From positions 62,001 through 126,000 of the forward strand of contig NZ_VCNJ01000029.1 of the NCBI RefSeq assembly GCF_005938625.1: DNA of 64,000 nt, read 5' to 3'. Both the position numbers and the translations under genes were made by a program. The first letter of the stretch is position 1. Each line of letters opens with the position of its first letter. Shown in pieces: positions 1 to 10,222 of the stretch. The DNA is from Pseudomonas fluorescens. GTDB lineage: Bacteria; Pseudomonadota; Gammaproteobacteria; Pseudomonadales; Pseudomonadaceae. The notes beneath the pieces were generated by a model, which was not told where the DNA came from, ran no database searches, and saw only the letters and a program-made list of their open reading frames with translations.

Positions 1-395
1 TGGCGATGTCGTGGAACGGTAATGTGGCGATCGCGGCGGGGCAGGCGGAAGCAGCGCAGAAGCCGTTCAAGTTGAGTTACCGGATTCCGAAAGAGGGCAC
101 GCTGATCTGGTTTGATGCCATGGTCGTGCCCAAGGACGCGCCGCATCCGCAGGCCGGGTTGGCGTTGATGGATTATTTGATGACGGCGGAAGTGATTGCA
201 CCGATCACTGACACCATTCATTACGCCAATGCGATCACGGCGGCGGATGGCTTGGTCGATGCTTCGATTCGCAATGATCCGGGGACGTATCCGTCGGCCG
301 ACGTCAGGGCCACGCTGTACAGCAAGAATGACAATGGCAAGGCGTTCAATCGGGCGCTGATCCGGGCGTTCAGTCGGTTGAAGTCCGGGCTGTGA
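1..395 (+). CDS. Polyamine ABC transporter substrate-binding protein, C-terminal part (partial)
   Basis: Only the last ~130 residues of a periplasmic binding protein lie in the window; the reading frame is open through base 1, so the gene starts outside. The segment resembles the PotF/SpuD family: a beta strand with WNG, then GTLIWFDAMVVPKDAPH, a lobe-closing region, and NAITAA near the end of the ligand site. Such proteins deliver putrescine or spermidine to an ABC importer at the inner membrane. The partner permease and ATPase genes are not visible here. Which polyamine is bound cannot be told from this fragment. Confidence 0.75.
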   Translation, partial: AMSWNGNVAIAAGQAEAAQKPFKLSYRIPKEGTLIWFDAMVVPKDAPHPQAGLALMDYLMTAEVIAPITDTIHYANAITAADGLVDASIRNDPGTYPSADVRATLYSKNDNGKAFNRALIRAFSRLKSGL

Positions 396-403
396 AAAGC
401 TGA

Positions 404-627
404 CCCTCACCCCAGCCCTCTCCCAGAGGGAGAGGGGGCCGACCGAGGTGTCTTGCGTTAAACATCGACCTGAAAGACCGAGTCGATTATGGATTCAGGT
501 CTTGGCGATCATAAGTTCACAGACGCTATTTCGATCATGAATTCAGAGGAGCTATTTCACGTCGGTGTAAATCTCCAATCTCCCCCAATCAGTCCCCTCT
601 CCCTCCGGGAGAGGGTTAGGGTGAGGG
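404..627. repeat. Facing pair of the CCCTCACCC-type palindromic repeat
   Basis: A copy at about 404-439 (CCCTCACCCCAGCCCTCTCC, then its internal mirror GGGAGAGGG) faces an inverted copy at about 591-627. Each unit is itself a small palindrome, CCCTCTCCC...GGGAGAGGG. The same family occurs at 38269-38530 and 57441-57715. The stretch between carries no gene I can support. The inverted copy runs into the 3' end of alkA and supplies its stop codon. Confidence 0.8.
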
Positions 628-1245
628 CAGCAGTTTCGGCACTCGCCACAAATACCACGCCGCCACCGTCCGATACGGCCGCCAAGCCACCCCAATCTCA
701 ACCATCTGCCTGCGTGTCGGCTGCGCCTCCAGCCCCTTCAACCGCCGATAACCCTCGCGCACACCAAAGTCATCCGCCGGCAGAATATCCATGCGCTCCA
801 GGCTGTAGATCAGCAACATCTCCACCGTCCAGCGACCCACCCCGCGCAGGCTGATCAGGCGGTCAATCAATGCTTCATCATCCATCGCCAACGCCGTGGC
901 GTAATCCGGTACCACGCCCTCCAGCGTCGCCTGGGCAATCCCCTGGATCGTCGCAATCTTGCCCGCTGAAAACCCGCAACTGCGCATTCGATCAAAATCC
1001 GTCGCAAGAATCTGCTCGGGACGCGGAAACGACTGCCCAGGAAACAACCCCACCAAGCGACCGACAATCGCATCGCCAGCCTTGGCATGCAGTTGCTGAT
1101 AAGCAATCGCCCGCACCAGCGACTCGTACGGATCACGCGCCGGATGCGGTTGATGCAGGCACGGGCCGACCGCTGCGATATGGCGCTGCCAATCCGGATC
1201 GAGCGCGGCCAGAAACTCGCTGGCCGCTTGATAGGCGTCAGGCAT
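616..1245 (-). CDS. alkA: DNA-3-methyladenine glycosylase (AlkA family)
   Basis: A base-excision repair glycosylase of the helix-hairpin-helix GPD superfamily that removes alkylated purines. The hairpin LRGVGRWTVEML is at about residues 133-144 and is followed by ILPADDFGVREG, where the second Asp of the DD pair is the expected catalytic residue. At 209 aa it is a compact version lacking the N-terminal domain of the E. coli enzyme. It begins 1 bp after the end of the PEP-mutase-like gene, and ada lies upstream on the same strand, so the three probably form an adaptive-response operon. The last codons (LPSP and the TAA) fall inside a dispersed repeat, so the extreme C terminus is probably not ancestral. 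Confidence 0.88.
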   Translation of the reverse strand: MPDAYQAASEFLAALDPDWQRHIAAVGPCLHQPHPARDPYESLVRAIAYQQLHAKAGDAIVGRLVGLFPGQSFPRPEQILATDFDRMRSCGFSAGKIATIQGIAQATLEGVVPDYATALAMDDEALIDRLISLRGVGRWTVEMLLIYSLERMDILPADDFGVREGYRRLKGLEAQPTRRQMVEIGVAWRPYRTVAAWYLWRVPKLLPSP

Positions 1246-1246
1246 G

Positions 1247-2044
1247 TTATTTCAGCAGGCCGTTGACTTCGCCATAGGTGAAAGCTTTGAGGTCATGGGT
1301 ATCGAGTTTGCCGCTGGCGAGAAAGCTTTTCACCAGCCCACCCATGGCGCCGTAGAGGAATTCGGCGATGCCGGAGCCCGCGCTCAAGCGGCGTACGCCC
1401 AGTGCTTGCAGTTCTTCCGGTGAAGGCAGGCAGGCGAAACCAAGGACATTGACCGGCAGCGTCGTGCCTTTGCAGATGGCCTCGATTTCATAGGCCGATG
1501 TGACACCTGCCGCGAACAAGCCATCGGCGCCCGCCGCTTGATACAGCGCGGCACGGTGCAGCGTCTCGGCGACGCGATCTTCGGCCGGAACGAGGCTTTT
1601 CAGATAGACATCGGTGCGTGCATTGATGAACAGCTGCACCTCGCGCTTGTTGGCAACCTGTCGCGCCACTTCGATCTTGCGCACCAGCAGCTCAGGATCC
1701 GCCGAGCCGTCCTCGATATTGATGCCCACGGCACCCGCCGCGATCACCGCATCCAGCACTTCCGCCACGCGCCCGAGGTCATCGGAGTAACCGGCCTCGA
1801 CGTCCACGGTCAACGGAATGCTGATCACCCGCGCGATGGATTCCACCGTCGACACCAGACGTTCGAGGGGCAGGGCGTTGCCGTCCGGGTAACCGTGGGC
1901 CCAAGCCACCGCCGCACTGCTGGTAGCCACGGCCTTACCGCCCAAGTGCTCGACCAGTCGCGCACCGGTGGCATCGGCGACGTTGGTCAGAATCAATAAG
2001 CCTTGCTGGTGCAACTGGTGAAACTGCGTAGCGAGCGCGTTCAT
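1247..2044 (-). CDS. Isocitrate lyase/PEP mutase family protein
   Basis: A 265-aa TIM-barrel enzyme of the isocitrate lyase/phosphoenolpyruvate mutase superfamily. Visible signatures are GYPDGNALPLERL, the metal-site strand LTVDVEAGYSDD, and INIEDGSADPELL. Relatives cleave or form C-C or P-C bonds of small 2-oxo acids (2-methylisocitrate lyase, oxaloacetate decarboxylase, PEP phosphonomutase); the substrate here is unknown. The ATG at 2042-2044 is preferred over a TTG one codon upstream because AAGGA sits at a proper distance. It lies between ada and alkA in one transcription unit, which is notable since no repair role is known for the family. Confidence 0.8.
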   Translation of the reverse strand: MNALATQFHQLHQQGLLILTNVADATGARLVEHLGGKAVATSSAAVAWAHGYPDGNALPLERLVSTVESIARVISIPLTVDVEAGYSDDLGRVAEVLDAVIAAGAVGINIEDGSADPELLVRKIEVARQVANKREVQLFINARTDVYLKSLVPAEDRVAETLHRAALYQAAGADGLFAAGVTSAYEIEAICKGTTLPVNVLGFACLPSPEELQALGVRRLSAGSGIAEFLYGAMGGLVKSFLASGKLDTHDLKAFTYGEVNGLLK

Positions 2045-2076
2045 CAAAAATCCTTCTTGTCAGTTGATTTGCCTGG

Positions 2077-3159
2077 TCAGAATGCCAGGGATTGCGTGAG
2101 CTGCACGGCGGCATTTTCCAGCCGCAGCAGAAACGCTTTGCGCGGCCGCCCACCACCATAGCCGGTCAGCGAGCCATCCGCGCCGATCACCCGATGGCAG
2201 GGCACCACGATCGACAGCCGATTGTGCCCGTTGGCCAGACCGACCGCGCGACTGGCGCCGGGCTTGCCCAAACCGGCCGCGATGGCGCCGTACGTGCTGG
2301 TGTGGCCGTAAGGGATTTGCAGCAGCGCCGACCAGACCTGCCGGGCGAACTGGCTGCCGGGCAAGTGCAGCGGCACAGTAAAGGTATTCAACTGGCCGGC
2401 GAAATACTGCGCCAGTTGCTGCTCGATCTGCTGCAAATGCGCGTTGTGCCCCGGCGCCACCGCGTAGCCGTAGCGGTTCTGCAACTCTTCGACTTCGCGG
2501 GTCAGCGCCGGGCGATCAAGAAACTCCAGCAACACCAGTCCACGGCGTTCGGCCATGGCGATCATCGGCCCCAGCGGGGTGGTCAGCCGGGTGAACAGCA
2601 GCGGCTCGCTGTGTTCGGCGCGACCCGGGGTGATGTGAAAGGACTTCTGGAAAGCATCCCGAAAGCCGCTGAGCGATTCATAACCCGAATCAAACGCGGC
2701 ATGATCAATCGAGGTGCCTTGCTTGATCCCGCCCAGCGCCATGCCCAGCCGACGCGTACGCAGCCACGCGTGGAAGGTCATGCCGAAATGCTGCTTGAAC
2801 CAGCGCCGCAGCTTCAGCGGTTCGATGCCTTCAGCGAGCAACTGCGCATCACTCCAGCGCACCTCCGGGTCGGCCTCCACGGCTTTTAGCAGGCGTTGCA
2901 CCCAGTCCGGGGCGATGGCCGCGGCGTCCAGCGGTTTGCAGCGCAGGCAGGCGCGATAGCCCGCCGACAGGCAATCGTCGGCCTGGGCGAAGAACTCGAC
3001 GTTTTCCGGTTTCGGCTTGCGCGCCGTGCAACTGGGGCGGCAGAAGATCCCGGTGGTTTTCACGGCCGTGAAGAACACGCCTTCATAGGCAGTGTCGCGT
3101 TCGAGCATGGCGCGAACCATTTCGGCGTGGGGCGGCAGGACAGCGGTTTGTATGTTCAT
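2077..3159 (-). CDS. ada: Ada: methylphosphotriester sensor, AraC-type regulator and O6-methylguanine-DNA methyltransferase
   Basis: Full three-part Ada protein of ~360 aa. The N-terminal zinc domain has Cys40, Cys44 (FCRPSC), Cys71 and Cys74 (CLRCKP); Cys40 would accept the methyl group from a DNA phosphotriester. An AraC-type helix-turn-helix region follows at about residues 85-185. The C-terminal domain ends in the active-site motif VPCHRVIGADG with GYGGG. Methylated Ada normally activates its own promoter and alkA, which fits the operon ada-PEP mutase-alkA. An in-frame ATG 12 codons upstream (3195) is possible; the start at 3159 was chosen because homology begins there. Neither start has a strong ribosome site. 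Confidence 0.92.
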   Translation of the reverse strand: MNIQTAVLPPHAEMVRAMLERDTAYEGVFFTAVKTTGIFCRPSCTARKPKPENVEFFAQADDCLSAGYRACLRCKPLDAAAIAPDWVQRLLKAVEADPEVRWSDAQLLAEGIEPLKLRRWFKQHFGMTFHAWLRTRRLGMALGGIKQGTSIDHAAFDSGYESLSGFRDAFQKSFHITPGRAEHSEPLLFTRLTTPLGPMIAMAERRGLVLLEFLDRPALTREVEELQNRYGYAVAPGHNAHLQQIEQQLAQYFAGQLNTFTVPLHLPGSQFARQVWSALLQIPYGHTSTYGAIAAGLGKPGASRAVGLANGHNRLSIVVPCHRVIGADGSLTGYGGGRPRKAFLLRLENAAVQLTQSLAF

Positions 3160-3249
3160 GGGCTGAGAGTAAAACCAGTTTGTCGATGGCTCCACCGAAA
3201 AATCGACAGTGAATTTTTTCGATTCTGCACCACAATGACCGCATTACTG

Positions 3250-3302
3250 GATCATTCCCACGCTCTGCGTGGGAATGCAGCCCCGGACGCTCCGCGTCCC
3301 AA
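3250..3302. repeat. Half copy of the GATCGTTCCCACGC repeat
   Basis: The sequence CATTCCCACGCTCTGCGTGG and the following CGGACGCTCCGCG correspond to the left half of the long inverted repeat at 7554-7664. Here the right half is absent, so this is a solo element. It lies in the gap between divergent ada and the VOC gene. Confidence 0.75.
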
Positions 3303-3352
3303 CAAGATCGCCGCCACGGGTGGCTACTACACGTTTTCGAGGTGCCGGGCTT

Positions 3353-3766
3353 ATGCATCCGTTTTCCATCCAACATATCGATCACATCGTCCTGCGCGTC
3401 GCGGATCTGCAACGCAGCATCGACTTCTACGGTCAGGTGTTCGGCGCAGAGGTGGTCAAACGCAACGAACCGCTGGGCCTGATCCACCTGCGCGCCGGCA
3501 CTTCAATGATCGACCTCGTCGACCTGCAAGGCGAACTCGGCCGCAAGGGCGGCGGGGCGGCTGGTGCCGAGCGGCGCAACGTTGATCATTTCTGCCTGCG
3601 CATCGAACCGTTCGATGAAGCGGCGCTGATTGCACATCTGCAAACCTTCGGCCTGACCGTGGCAAAAGCCGAGTCACGCTTCGGCGCCGAGGGCAAAGGG
3701 CTGTCGCTCTACTGCTTCGACCCGGACGGCAATCAGGTCGAACTCAAAGGTCCGTCGGAAGCTTAA
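3353..3766 (+). CDS. VOC family (glyoxalase-like) protein
   Basis: A 137-aa protein of the vicinal-oxygen-chelate fold, which covers glyoxalase I, fosfomycin resistance proteins and extradiol dioxygenases. Two beta-alpha-beta-beta-beta modules are visible: HIDHIVLRVADLQRSIDFY at the start and VDHFCLRIEPF in the second half. Candidate metal ligands are His of DHIV, His of DHFC and Glu of the C-terminal NQVELK. The start at 3353 (MHPFSIQH) fits the family's length; the frame stays open upstream into the repeat. It converges with and overlaps the LysE gene by 4 bp (TTAA). Substrate unknown. Confidence 0.8.
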   Translation: MHPFSIQHIDHIVLRVADLQRSIDFYGQVFGAEVVKRNEPLGLIHLRAGTSMIDLVDLQGELGRKGGGAAGAERRNVDHFCLRIEPFDEAALIAHLQTFGLTVAKAESRFGAEGKGLSLYCFDPDGNQVELKGPSEA

Positions 3767-4383
3767 GCGCGTTTCGCCATCAACAACACCGAAGCCGCCG
3801 CCGACAGCAGGCCCGCGCAGCAACGATTGAAGATCCGCTTGCCGCGCGGCTCGGCGAACCAGCGGCGCATGTGCAGGCCCATCCACGCGTAGGCGCTGAT
3901 GGCGATCCACTCCAGCAAAAGGAACAGCACGCCAAGTACCGCGAATTGCGCCGGCACTGGCTGCGCCGGGTCGACAAACTGCGGCAGAAACGCGGTAAAC
4001 AGCAGAATTGCTTTCGGATTACCTGCCGCCACCAGAAACTCCTGCCGGGCCAAGGCAAAGAAGCCAACGGTCGCGCCCGTTACCTGTTGCTCGGCCTCAG
4101 GGTTGGCCCGCCATAACTGCCAGGCCAAGTACAGCAGATACGCCGCGCCAATGATCTTGATCGCATGGAACAGCCATTCCGAGGTCTGTAGCACTACCGA
4201 AAGCCCGGCACCGGCCAGCGCAATCATCCCGGCGAACGCCAGAATCCGCCCGATACCCGCCGTGCAGGCGCGGCGAAAGCCATAACGCGTGGCGTTGCTG
4301 ACCGACAGCAAATTGTTCGGCCCGGGGGCCATGTTCAGGGCAAAACAAGCCGGAAGAAACAGGGTAAGGGTGGCGAGATCCAT
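3763..4383 (-). CDS. LysE family amino-acid exporter
   Basis: A 206-aa inner-membrane exporter of the LysE/RhtB family with about six hydrophobic segments and the N-terminal family signature NMAPGPNNLL. These proteins export amino acids such as lysine, threonine or homoserine lactone, driven by the proton gradient; the substrate cannot be read from sequence. The gene converges on the VOC gene with a 4-bp overlap of stop codons. A second, unrelated-locus LysE paralogue is at 7768-8355. Confidence 0.85.
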   Translation of the reverse strand: MDLATLTLFLPACFALNMAPGPNNLLSVSNATRYGFRRACTAGIGRILAFAGMIALAGAGLSVVLQTSEWLFHAIKIIGAAYLLYLAWQLWRANPEAEQQVTGATVGFFALARQEFLVAAGNPKAILLFTAFLPQFVDPAQPVPAQFAVLGVLFLLLEWIAISAYAWMGLHMRRWFAEPRGKRIFNRCCAGLLSAAASVLLMAKRA

Positions 4384-4658
4384 GACGGCACTCCGGTAAC
4401 GAGAGCGATATTTTTATCACAGCCCCCACGCGCTCAGACCCATACAGTCACGCAGCGCTGTCGCGGTACAGCGCCCGGCGGTGTTGGGCATCGCGGTCGA
4501 ACTTTTTGCAGATGTCTTCACTCTGTATCAGTCATAGGGTGATGGTTTCGTCAGAAAAAACTATCCATCCGGTCAGAAACGGCGATTGCCGTGTAAGATT
4601 TTGCCGACGTTGCACCCACCCCGTTTGGCCCCAGGCGGCCCCACCAAGAGCGATCTAC

Positions 4659-5269
4659 ATGCAAGCAAAGGCCCGTGAAGTTTATGTGCCACCGGTGCTG
4701 CAAGATCTGCGGGCCGGCACTGCCGAGCTGCACATCGCACTGGAAAAACGCCTACCTTTTTTCTCCGATACCCTTGATACCCAGGCTTTTGTGCGGCTGA
4801 TGCAGGCTTATTACGGCTTCTATCTGCCGCTGGAGCACGCCTTGCTCCGCAGTGATGCAATTCCTGCCGATTTTGATCTGACGCCTCGACTCAAAGCGCC
4901 AACCTTGCGCACTGATCTGCGCGCGCTGGGCGTATCTGCAGAAGCGCTGCAAGGCCTGCCGCAGTGCGAGCAGTTGCCGGTCATCGACTCAAGCGCTGCC
5001 TGCCTTGGCGTGCTCTATGTACTCGAGGGTGCGACGCTCGGCGGGCAGATTCTGCGCCGGGAAATCTCTACCCGGTTAGGCCTGGAAGCCGATAACGGCG
5101 CGGCCTTTCTCGATATCTACGGTGCCGCCACGGGCCGGCGCTGGCGTGACTTCATCGAATACCTCGGCAGTCGGCCAATGAGCGCCGCCGAGCGCGCCGC
5201 TGTGGTCACGGCAGCACAAACCACATTCAGTTGTTTCGAGCGCTGGCTCGAAAGCCGGGAGGTACTGGC

Positions 5270-5273
<4 letters not shown>
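4659..5273 (+). CDS. bphO: Biliverdin-producing heme oxygenase BphO
   Basis: A 204-aa heme oxygenase that opens heme to biliverdin, CO and iron in the cytoplasm. The helix with TAELHIALEKRLPFF carries the probable proximal heme ligand His25, and GVLYVLEGATLGGQIL matches the distal helix glycine-rich segment of the family. The ATG at 4659 is chosen because homology starts there, although the frame is open further upstream. Its stop overlaps the bphP start (ATGA), so the two are translationally coupled: the enzyme makes the chromophore for the photoreceptor that follows. Confidence 0.92.
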
Positions 5274-7507
<2,234 letters not shown>

Positions 7508-7520
7508 GCGTAGATTTTCA

Positions 7521-7548
7521 TGTGGGAGCGAGCTTGCTCGCGAATGGG
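7521..7548. repeat. Single REP element
   Basis: A lone GTGGGAGCGAGCTTGCTCGC unit of the Pseudomonas REP family, just after bphP, with no inverted partner close by. Confidence 0.8.
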
Positions 7549-7553
7549 GTTTT

Positions 7554-7664
7554 GATCGTTCCCACGCTCTGCGTGGGAATGCCTCAACGGACGCTCTGCG
7601 TTCGGCTCTGGAAGGGACGCGGAGCGTCCCGGGCTACATTCCCACGCAGAGCGTGGGAACGATC
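7554..7664. repeat. Long inverted repeat with perfect 28-bp arms
   Basis: Arms 7554-7581 and 7637-7664 are exact reverse complements and both carry CCCACGCTCTGCGTGGG-type sequence. The interior contains a second palindrome, GGGACGC-GGA-GCGTCCC. A half copy is at 3250-3302. The 7508-7767 gap otherwise holds only the REP at 7521. Confidence 0.85.
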
Positions 7665-7767
7665 AGGATCACAGGGAGATTTGCAGTCAGGGGCATTTTC
7701 TTCAATACCGGGGACCGGGCGCTCGATACCGTGAGCACCTTGTTCCTCGATTTGAAGCAGGTGTGCG

Positions 7768-8355
7768 ATGAGTCTGATTGTTTCGATGGCGGCGTTTGCA
7801 TTGGCGGCGTCGATCACGCCCGGGCCGGTGAACATTGTTGCGTTGAGTTCCGGTGCGCAGTTCGGATTTCGCGCCAGTCAGCGACATGTTGCCGGGGCGA
7901 CGCTGGGGTTTGTGCTGTTGCTGGTGTTGATGGGGTTGGGCCTGCATGAAGTGCTGAAACTCTGGCCGTTCATGACCCGCGTGGTGCAACTGGCCGGGGT
8001 GGCGTTTCTGTTGTTCATGGCGTGGAAACTGGCCATGGATGACGGACGGTTGAACGCGAAGGATCCCGGTCGGGCACCGTCGATGCTGTATGGCGCAGTG
8101 ATGCAATGGCTCAACCCGAAAGCCTGGCTGGCGTGTGTTGCGGGGATGGGCGCGTTTGTCGCCGATGGCGAGGCGCGGCTGGTATGGCAGTTTGCGGCGG
8201 TGTATCTGGTGATCTGTTATCTGTCGGTCGGTTGCTGGGCGTATGCCGGGACGTTTTTGCGTGGGTATCTGAGCAACGCGGCGGGGATGCGTTGGTTCAA
8301 TCGGAGCATGGCAGGGTTGTTGGCATTGAGCGCTATCTACTTGTTGTTCACTTGA
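7768..8355 (+). CDS. LysE family translocator (second copy)
   Basis: A 195-aa inner-membrane protein of the LysE/RhtB export family. ITPGPVNIVALSSG near the N terminus is the family signature and about six hydrophobic segments follow. It differs clearly from the exporter at 3763-4383, so it is not a recent duplication. It stands alone between repeats. Substrate not deducible. Confidence 0.85.
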   Translation: MSLIVSMAAFALAASITPGPVNIVALSSGAQFGFRASQRHVAGATLGFVLLLVLMGLGLHEVLKLWPFMTRVVQLAGVAFLLFMAWKLAMDDGRLNAKDPGRAPSMLYGAVMQWLNPKAWLACVAGMGAFVADGEARLVWQFAAVYLVICYLSVGCWAYAGTFLRGYLSNAAGMRWFNRSMAGLLALSAIYLLFT

Positions 8356-8358
8356 CCC

Positions 8359-8448
8359 TGTGGGAGCGAGCTTGCTCGCGAAAGCGGTGTGTCAGTCAAT
8401 GGATGTGCTGACTGTTCCACCGCATTCGCGAGCAAGCTCGCTCCCACA
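8359..8448. repeat. REPIN (inverted pair of REPs)
   Basis: A REP beginning CTGTGGGAGCGAGCTTGCTC faces its inverted copy ending GCAAGCTCGCTCCCACA, with a variable centre. It starts 3 bp after the LysE stop codon. Confidence 0.85.
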
Positions 8449-8472
8449 TTGATCGGGCGTCACTGTCGCAGG

Positions 8473-8781
8473 TTAGTCGAACGGCTGCTTAAAGGCGCCG
8501 CCCTCAATGTGATAAACCTTCGGCTCTTCGGCAAAATATTCCTCCAGCCCCAGCATGAACAGCCGGTGGTCCTCACTCGCTTCAAACCCCGGCGTGTGAT
8601 CCTCAAGGGATTGCCAGCGCACGATCAGATTGAACACCTCCGGTGTTTCGATTCCTGGCGCGAGCAGGTGGCCGCAATAACCCTTGGCGCGTTTGAGCAA
8701 CGGCTCGACCTCGGTAAACGCATGCCGAAACGCCGCAGTTTGTTCTGTGTGAACGGGCAGTAAAGCGATCTCATAAATCAT
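8473..8781 (-). CDS. Antibiotic biosynthesis monooxygenase (ABM) family protein
   Basis: A 102-aa single-domain protein of the dimeric alpha-beta barrel ABM type, with YEIALLPVHTEQTAAFRHAF at the start and the core strand NLIVRWQSLEDHTPGF. Members include cofactor-free quinone-forming monooxygenases and many uncharacterised proteins. It follows the alcohol dehydrogenase-like gene closely on the same strand, with GGAG 7 bases before the ATG, so it is likely the last gene of the ArsR-controlled operon. Confidence 0.75.
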   Translation of the reverse strand: MIYEIALLPVHTEQTAAFRHAFTEVEPLLKRAKGYCGHLLAPGIETPEVFNLIVRWQSLEDHTPGFEASEDHRLFMLGLEEYFAEEPKVYHIEGGAFKQPFD

Positions 8782-8802
8782 GGTGTTCTCCTTGCACTGA
8801 GT

Positions 8803-9786
8803 TCAGCGATTGGCGAGTTCGGGCGACGGCGCGACGGCAATCGCGATTTTCCCTTGAACGCCGTTGTTGGGCGTTTCCAGCCGGGCATGGGCCAGGCCGA
8901 TGTCGGCCAGCGCATAGACCGCGCCAACGTGCGGGTGCAACTGACCGTTCGCGATCAATGCGCTCAGTTCATCGAGCTTGCCGCGATTCTGTCGGGTGAA
9001 AACGAAGTGGTAGCTAACGTTCTTGCCCCAGGCCTGAATCAGGTTTTGTGGCTGGGCAAGGTCGACGATCGAAACGACGCGACCCAGTTGTGCGAGCACG
9101 TCGGGGCTGCGAGACAAGGTATCGCCGCCGATGGTGTCGAACACGACATCGACGCCGCGGCCATCGGTTTCGCGCAGGATTGCCTCGACGTAATCCTCCT
9201 TTTCGTAGTCGATCAGCACATCGGCGCCCATCCGCCGGGCGAACTCGAAATTGCCTTCACGCACGGTGGTGAAGACCTTCGCGCCGATGGCTTTGGCCAG
9301 TTGAATCGCGACATGACCGACGCCGCCCGCGCCGCCGTGGACCAGAATGCTTTCGCCGACCCGGAGTGCTGCCCGCACGACCAGCGCTTCCCATGCCGTC
9401 CCGCCGACCAGGCTCAGGCTTGCGGCTTCAAGGTGGCTCAGCGTCGCAGGTTTCTTGCCGATAATGCTTGCGGCCGCAACGTGGTATTCGGCGTAGCTGC
9501 CCGGCCCGTCGAAAATCTGCGGGGTGTACCAGACTTCGTCACCCGGCACGAACGCCGTCACCCCCGGTCCGACGGCTTCGACAACGCCAGAAACGTCGTG
9601 CCCGGTAATGGCGGGAAGGGGCACCAGATCGGCATAGTCGCCACGGCGCACCTGATAATCCAGCGGATTGATGGAGGTGGCGTGCACCCGCACCAGCACT
9701 TCGCCGGGTTGTGGCACTGGCTTGGGCACGTCACACAGTTCGAACGATTGCGCGCCGCCAAATGATGTAAGGATCATCGCTTTCAT
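8803..9786 (-). CDS. Zinc-independent alcohol dehydrogenase/quinone oxidoreductase family protein
   Basis: A 327-aa medium-chain dehydrogenase/reductase. It starts MKAMILTSFGGAQSFEL, has the GroES-like domain ITGHDVSGVVEAVG, and the nucleotide-binding site ILVHGGAGGVGHVAIQLAKA (about residues 148-167), which is typical of NADPH:quinone reductases. Structural-zinc cysteines of classical alcohol dehydrogenases are absent. The ATG at 9786 is preferred over longer frames because GAGG precedes it and homology begins there. It lies 61 bp downstream of an ArsR repressor gene on the same strand. A quinone or enone reductase role is an inference. Confidence 0.82.
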   Translation of the reverse strand: MKAMILTSFGGAQSFELCDVPKPVPQPGEVLVRVHATSINPLDYQVRRGDYADLVPLPAITGHDVSGVVEAVGPGVTAFVPGDEVWYTPQIFDGPGSYAEYHVAAASIIGKKPATLSHLEAASLSLVGGTAWEALVVRAALRVGESILVHGGAGGVGHVAIQLAKAIGAKVFTTVREGNFEFARRMGADVLIDYEKEDYVEAILRETDGRGVDVVFDTIGGDTLSRSPDVLAQLGRVVSIVDLAQPQNLIQAWGKNVSYHFVFTRQNRGKLDELSALIANGQLHPHVGAVYALADIGLAHARLETPNNGVQGKIAIAVAPSPELANR

Positions 9787-9847
9787 TGCATTGCCTCGTT
9801 TCGGTAAAAAGGGATATCGGGAATTCTCGATGTCATGGGGTAAAAAA

Positions 9848-10150
9848 TTACAGCTCGCTGCCGATGATCTCGGCCAGCGCGCTGATCGCTGCTTCGTTGC
9901 GTTTGTAGTAAGTCCACTGCCCAATGCGCCTGACTTCGATCAGGCCGGCGCGTTGCAGCGTCGCCAGATAATCAGACACCGTCGACTGCGACAGCCCGAC
10001 GCCTTCCTGAATACTGCTGACGCAAACGCCCACCGTGTGCACGTCACCCTCATCCTGGGGAGGAAAGTGTTTCTCGGGATCCTTCAGGCCTTTGAGGATT
10101 TCCAGGCGTGTCCGGTTCGAGAGGGCTTTGAAGATTTCGAGTAGGTCCAT
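9848..10150 (-). CDS. ArsR family winged-helix transcriptional regulator
   Basis: A 100-aa dimeric repressor. ALSNRTRLEILKGL opens the winged helix, LSQSTVSDYLATLQRAGLI is the recognition helix (about residues 54-72), and IGQWTYYKRNE is the wing. A single cysteine is present (VGVCVSS), so a multi-cysteine arsenic or metal site is unlikely; sensing may be redox or organic-ligand based. It is the first gene of a likely operon with the quinone oxidoreductase and the ABM protein, and a 20-bp palindrome lies 10 bp before its start codon, which suggests autorepression. Confidence 0.88.
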   Translation of the reverse strand: MDLLEIFKALSNRTRLEILKGLKDPEKHFPPQDEGDVHTVGVCVSSIQEGVGLSQSTVSDYLATLQRAGLIEVRRIGQWTYYKRNEAAISALAEIIGSEL

Positions 10151-10159
10151 GCCGCGAAG

Positions 10160-10179
10160 ATATCGGAATTTACCGATAT
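10160..10179 (-). promoter_or_regulatory. Probable ArsR operator palindrome
   Basis: ATATCGG-N6-CCGATAT: perfect 7-bp arms immediately upstream of the ArsR gene start. ArsR-family repressors usually bind such AT-rich dyads over their own promoter, so control of the three-gene operon is likely. Confidence 0.65.
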
Positions 10180-10222
10180 GTCAATATCTGAATGTGAAAC
10201 CGATCAGGCAATCACTCTGACC

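Noticed and set aside
3196..3221. Dyad CGAAAAAT...ATTTTTTCG upstream of ada as an Ada or other operator
   Set aside because: One arm has an extra base, the sequence is a low-complexity A/T run, and it does not resemble known Ada-binding elements.
9848..10150. Arsenic-responsive ArsR controlling arsB
   Set aside because: It lacks the paired cysteines of arsenic sensors and lies about 38 kb from arsB, heading its own oxidoreductase operon.
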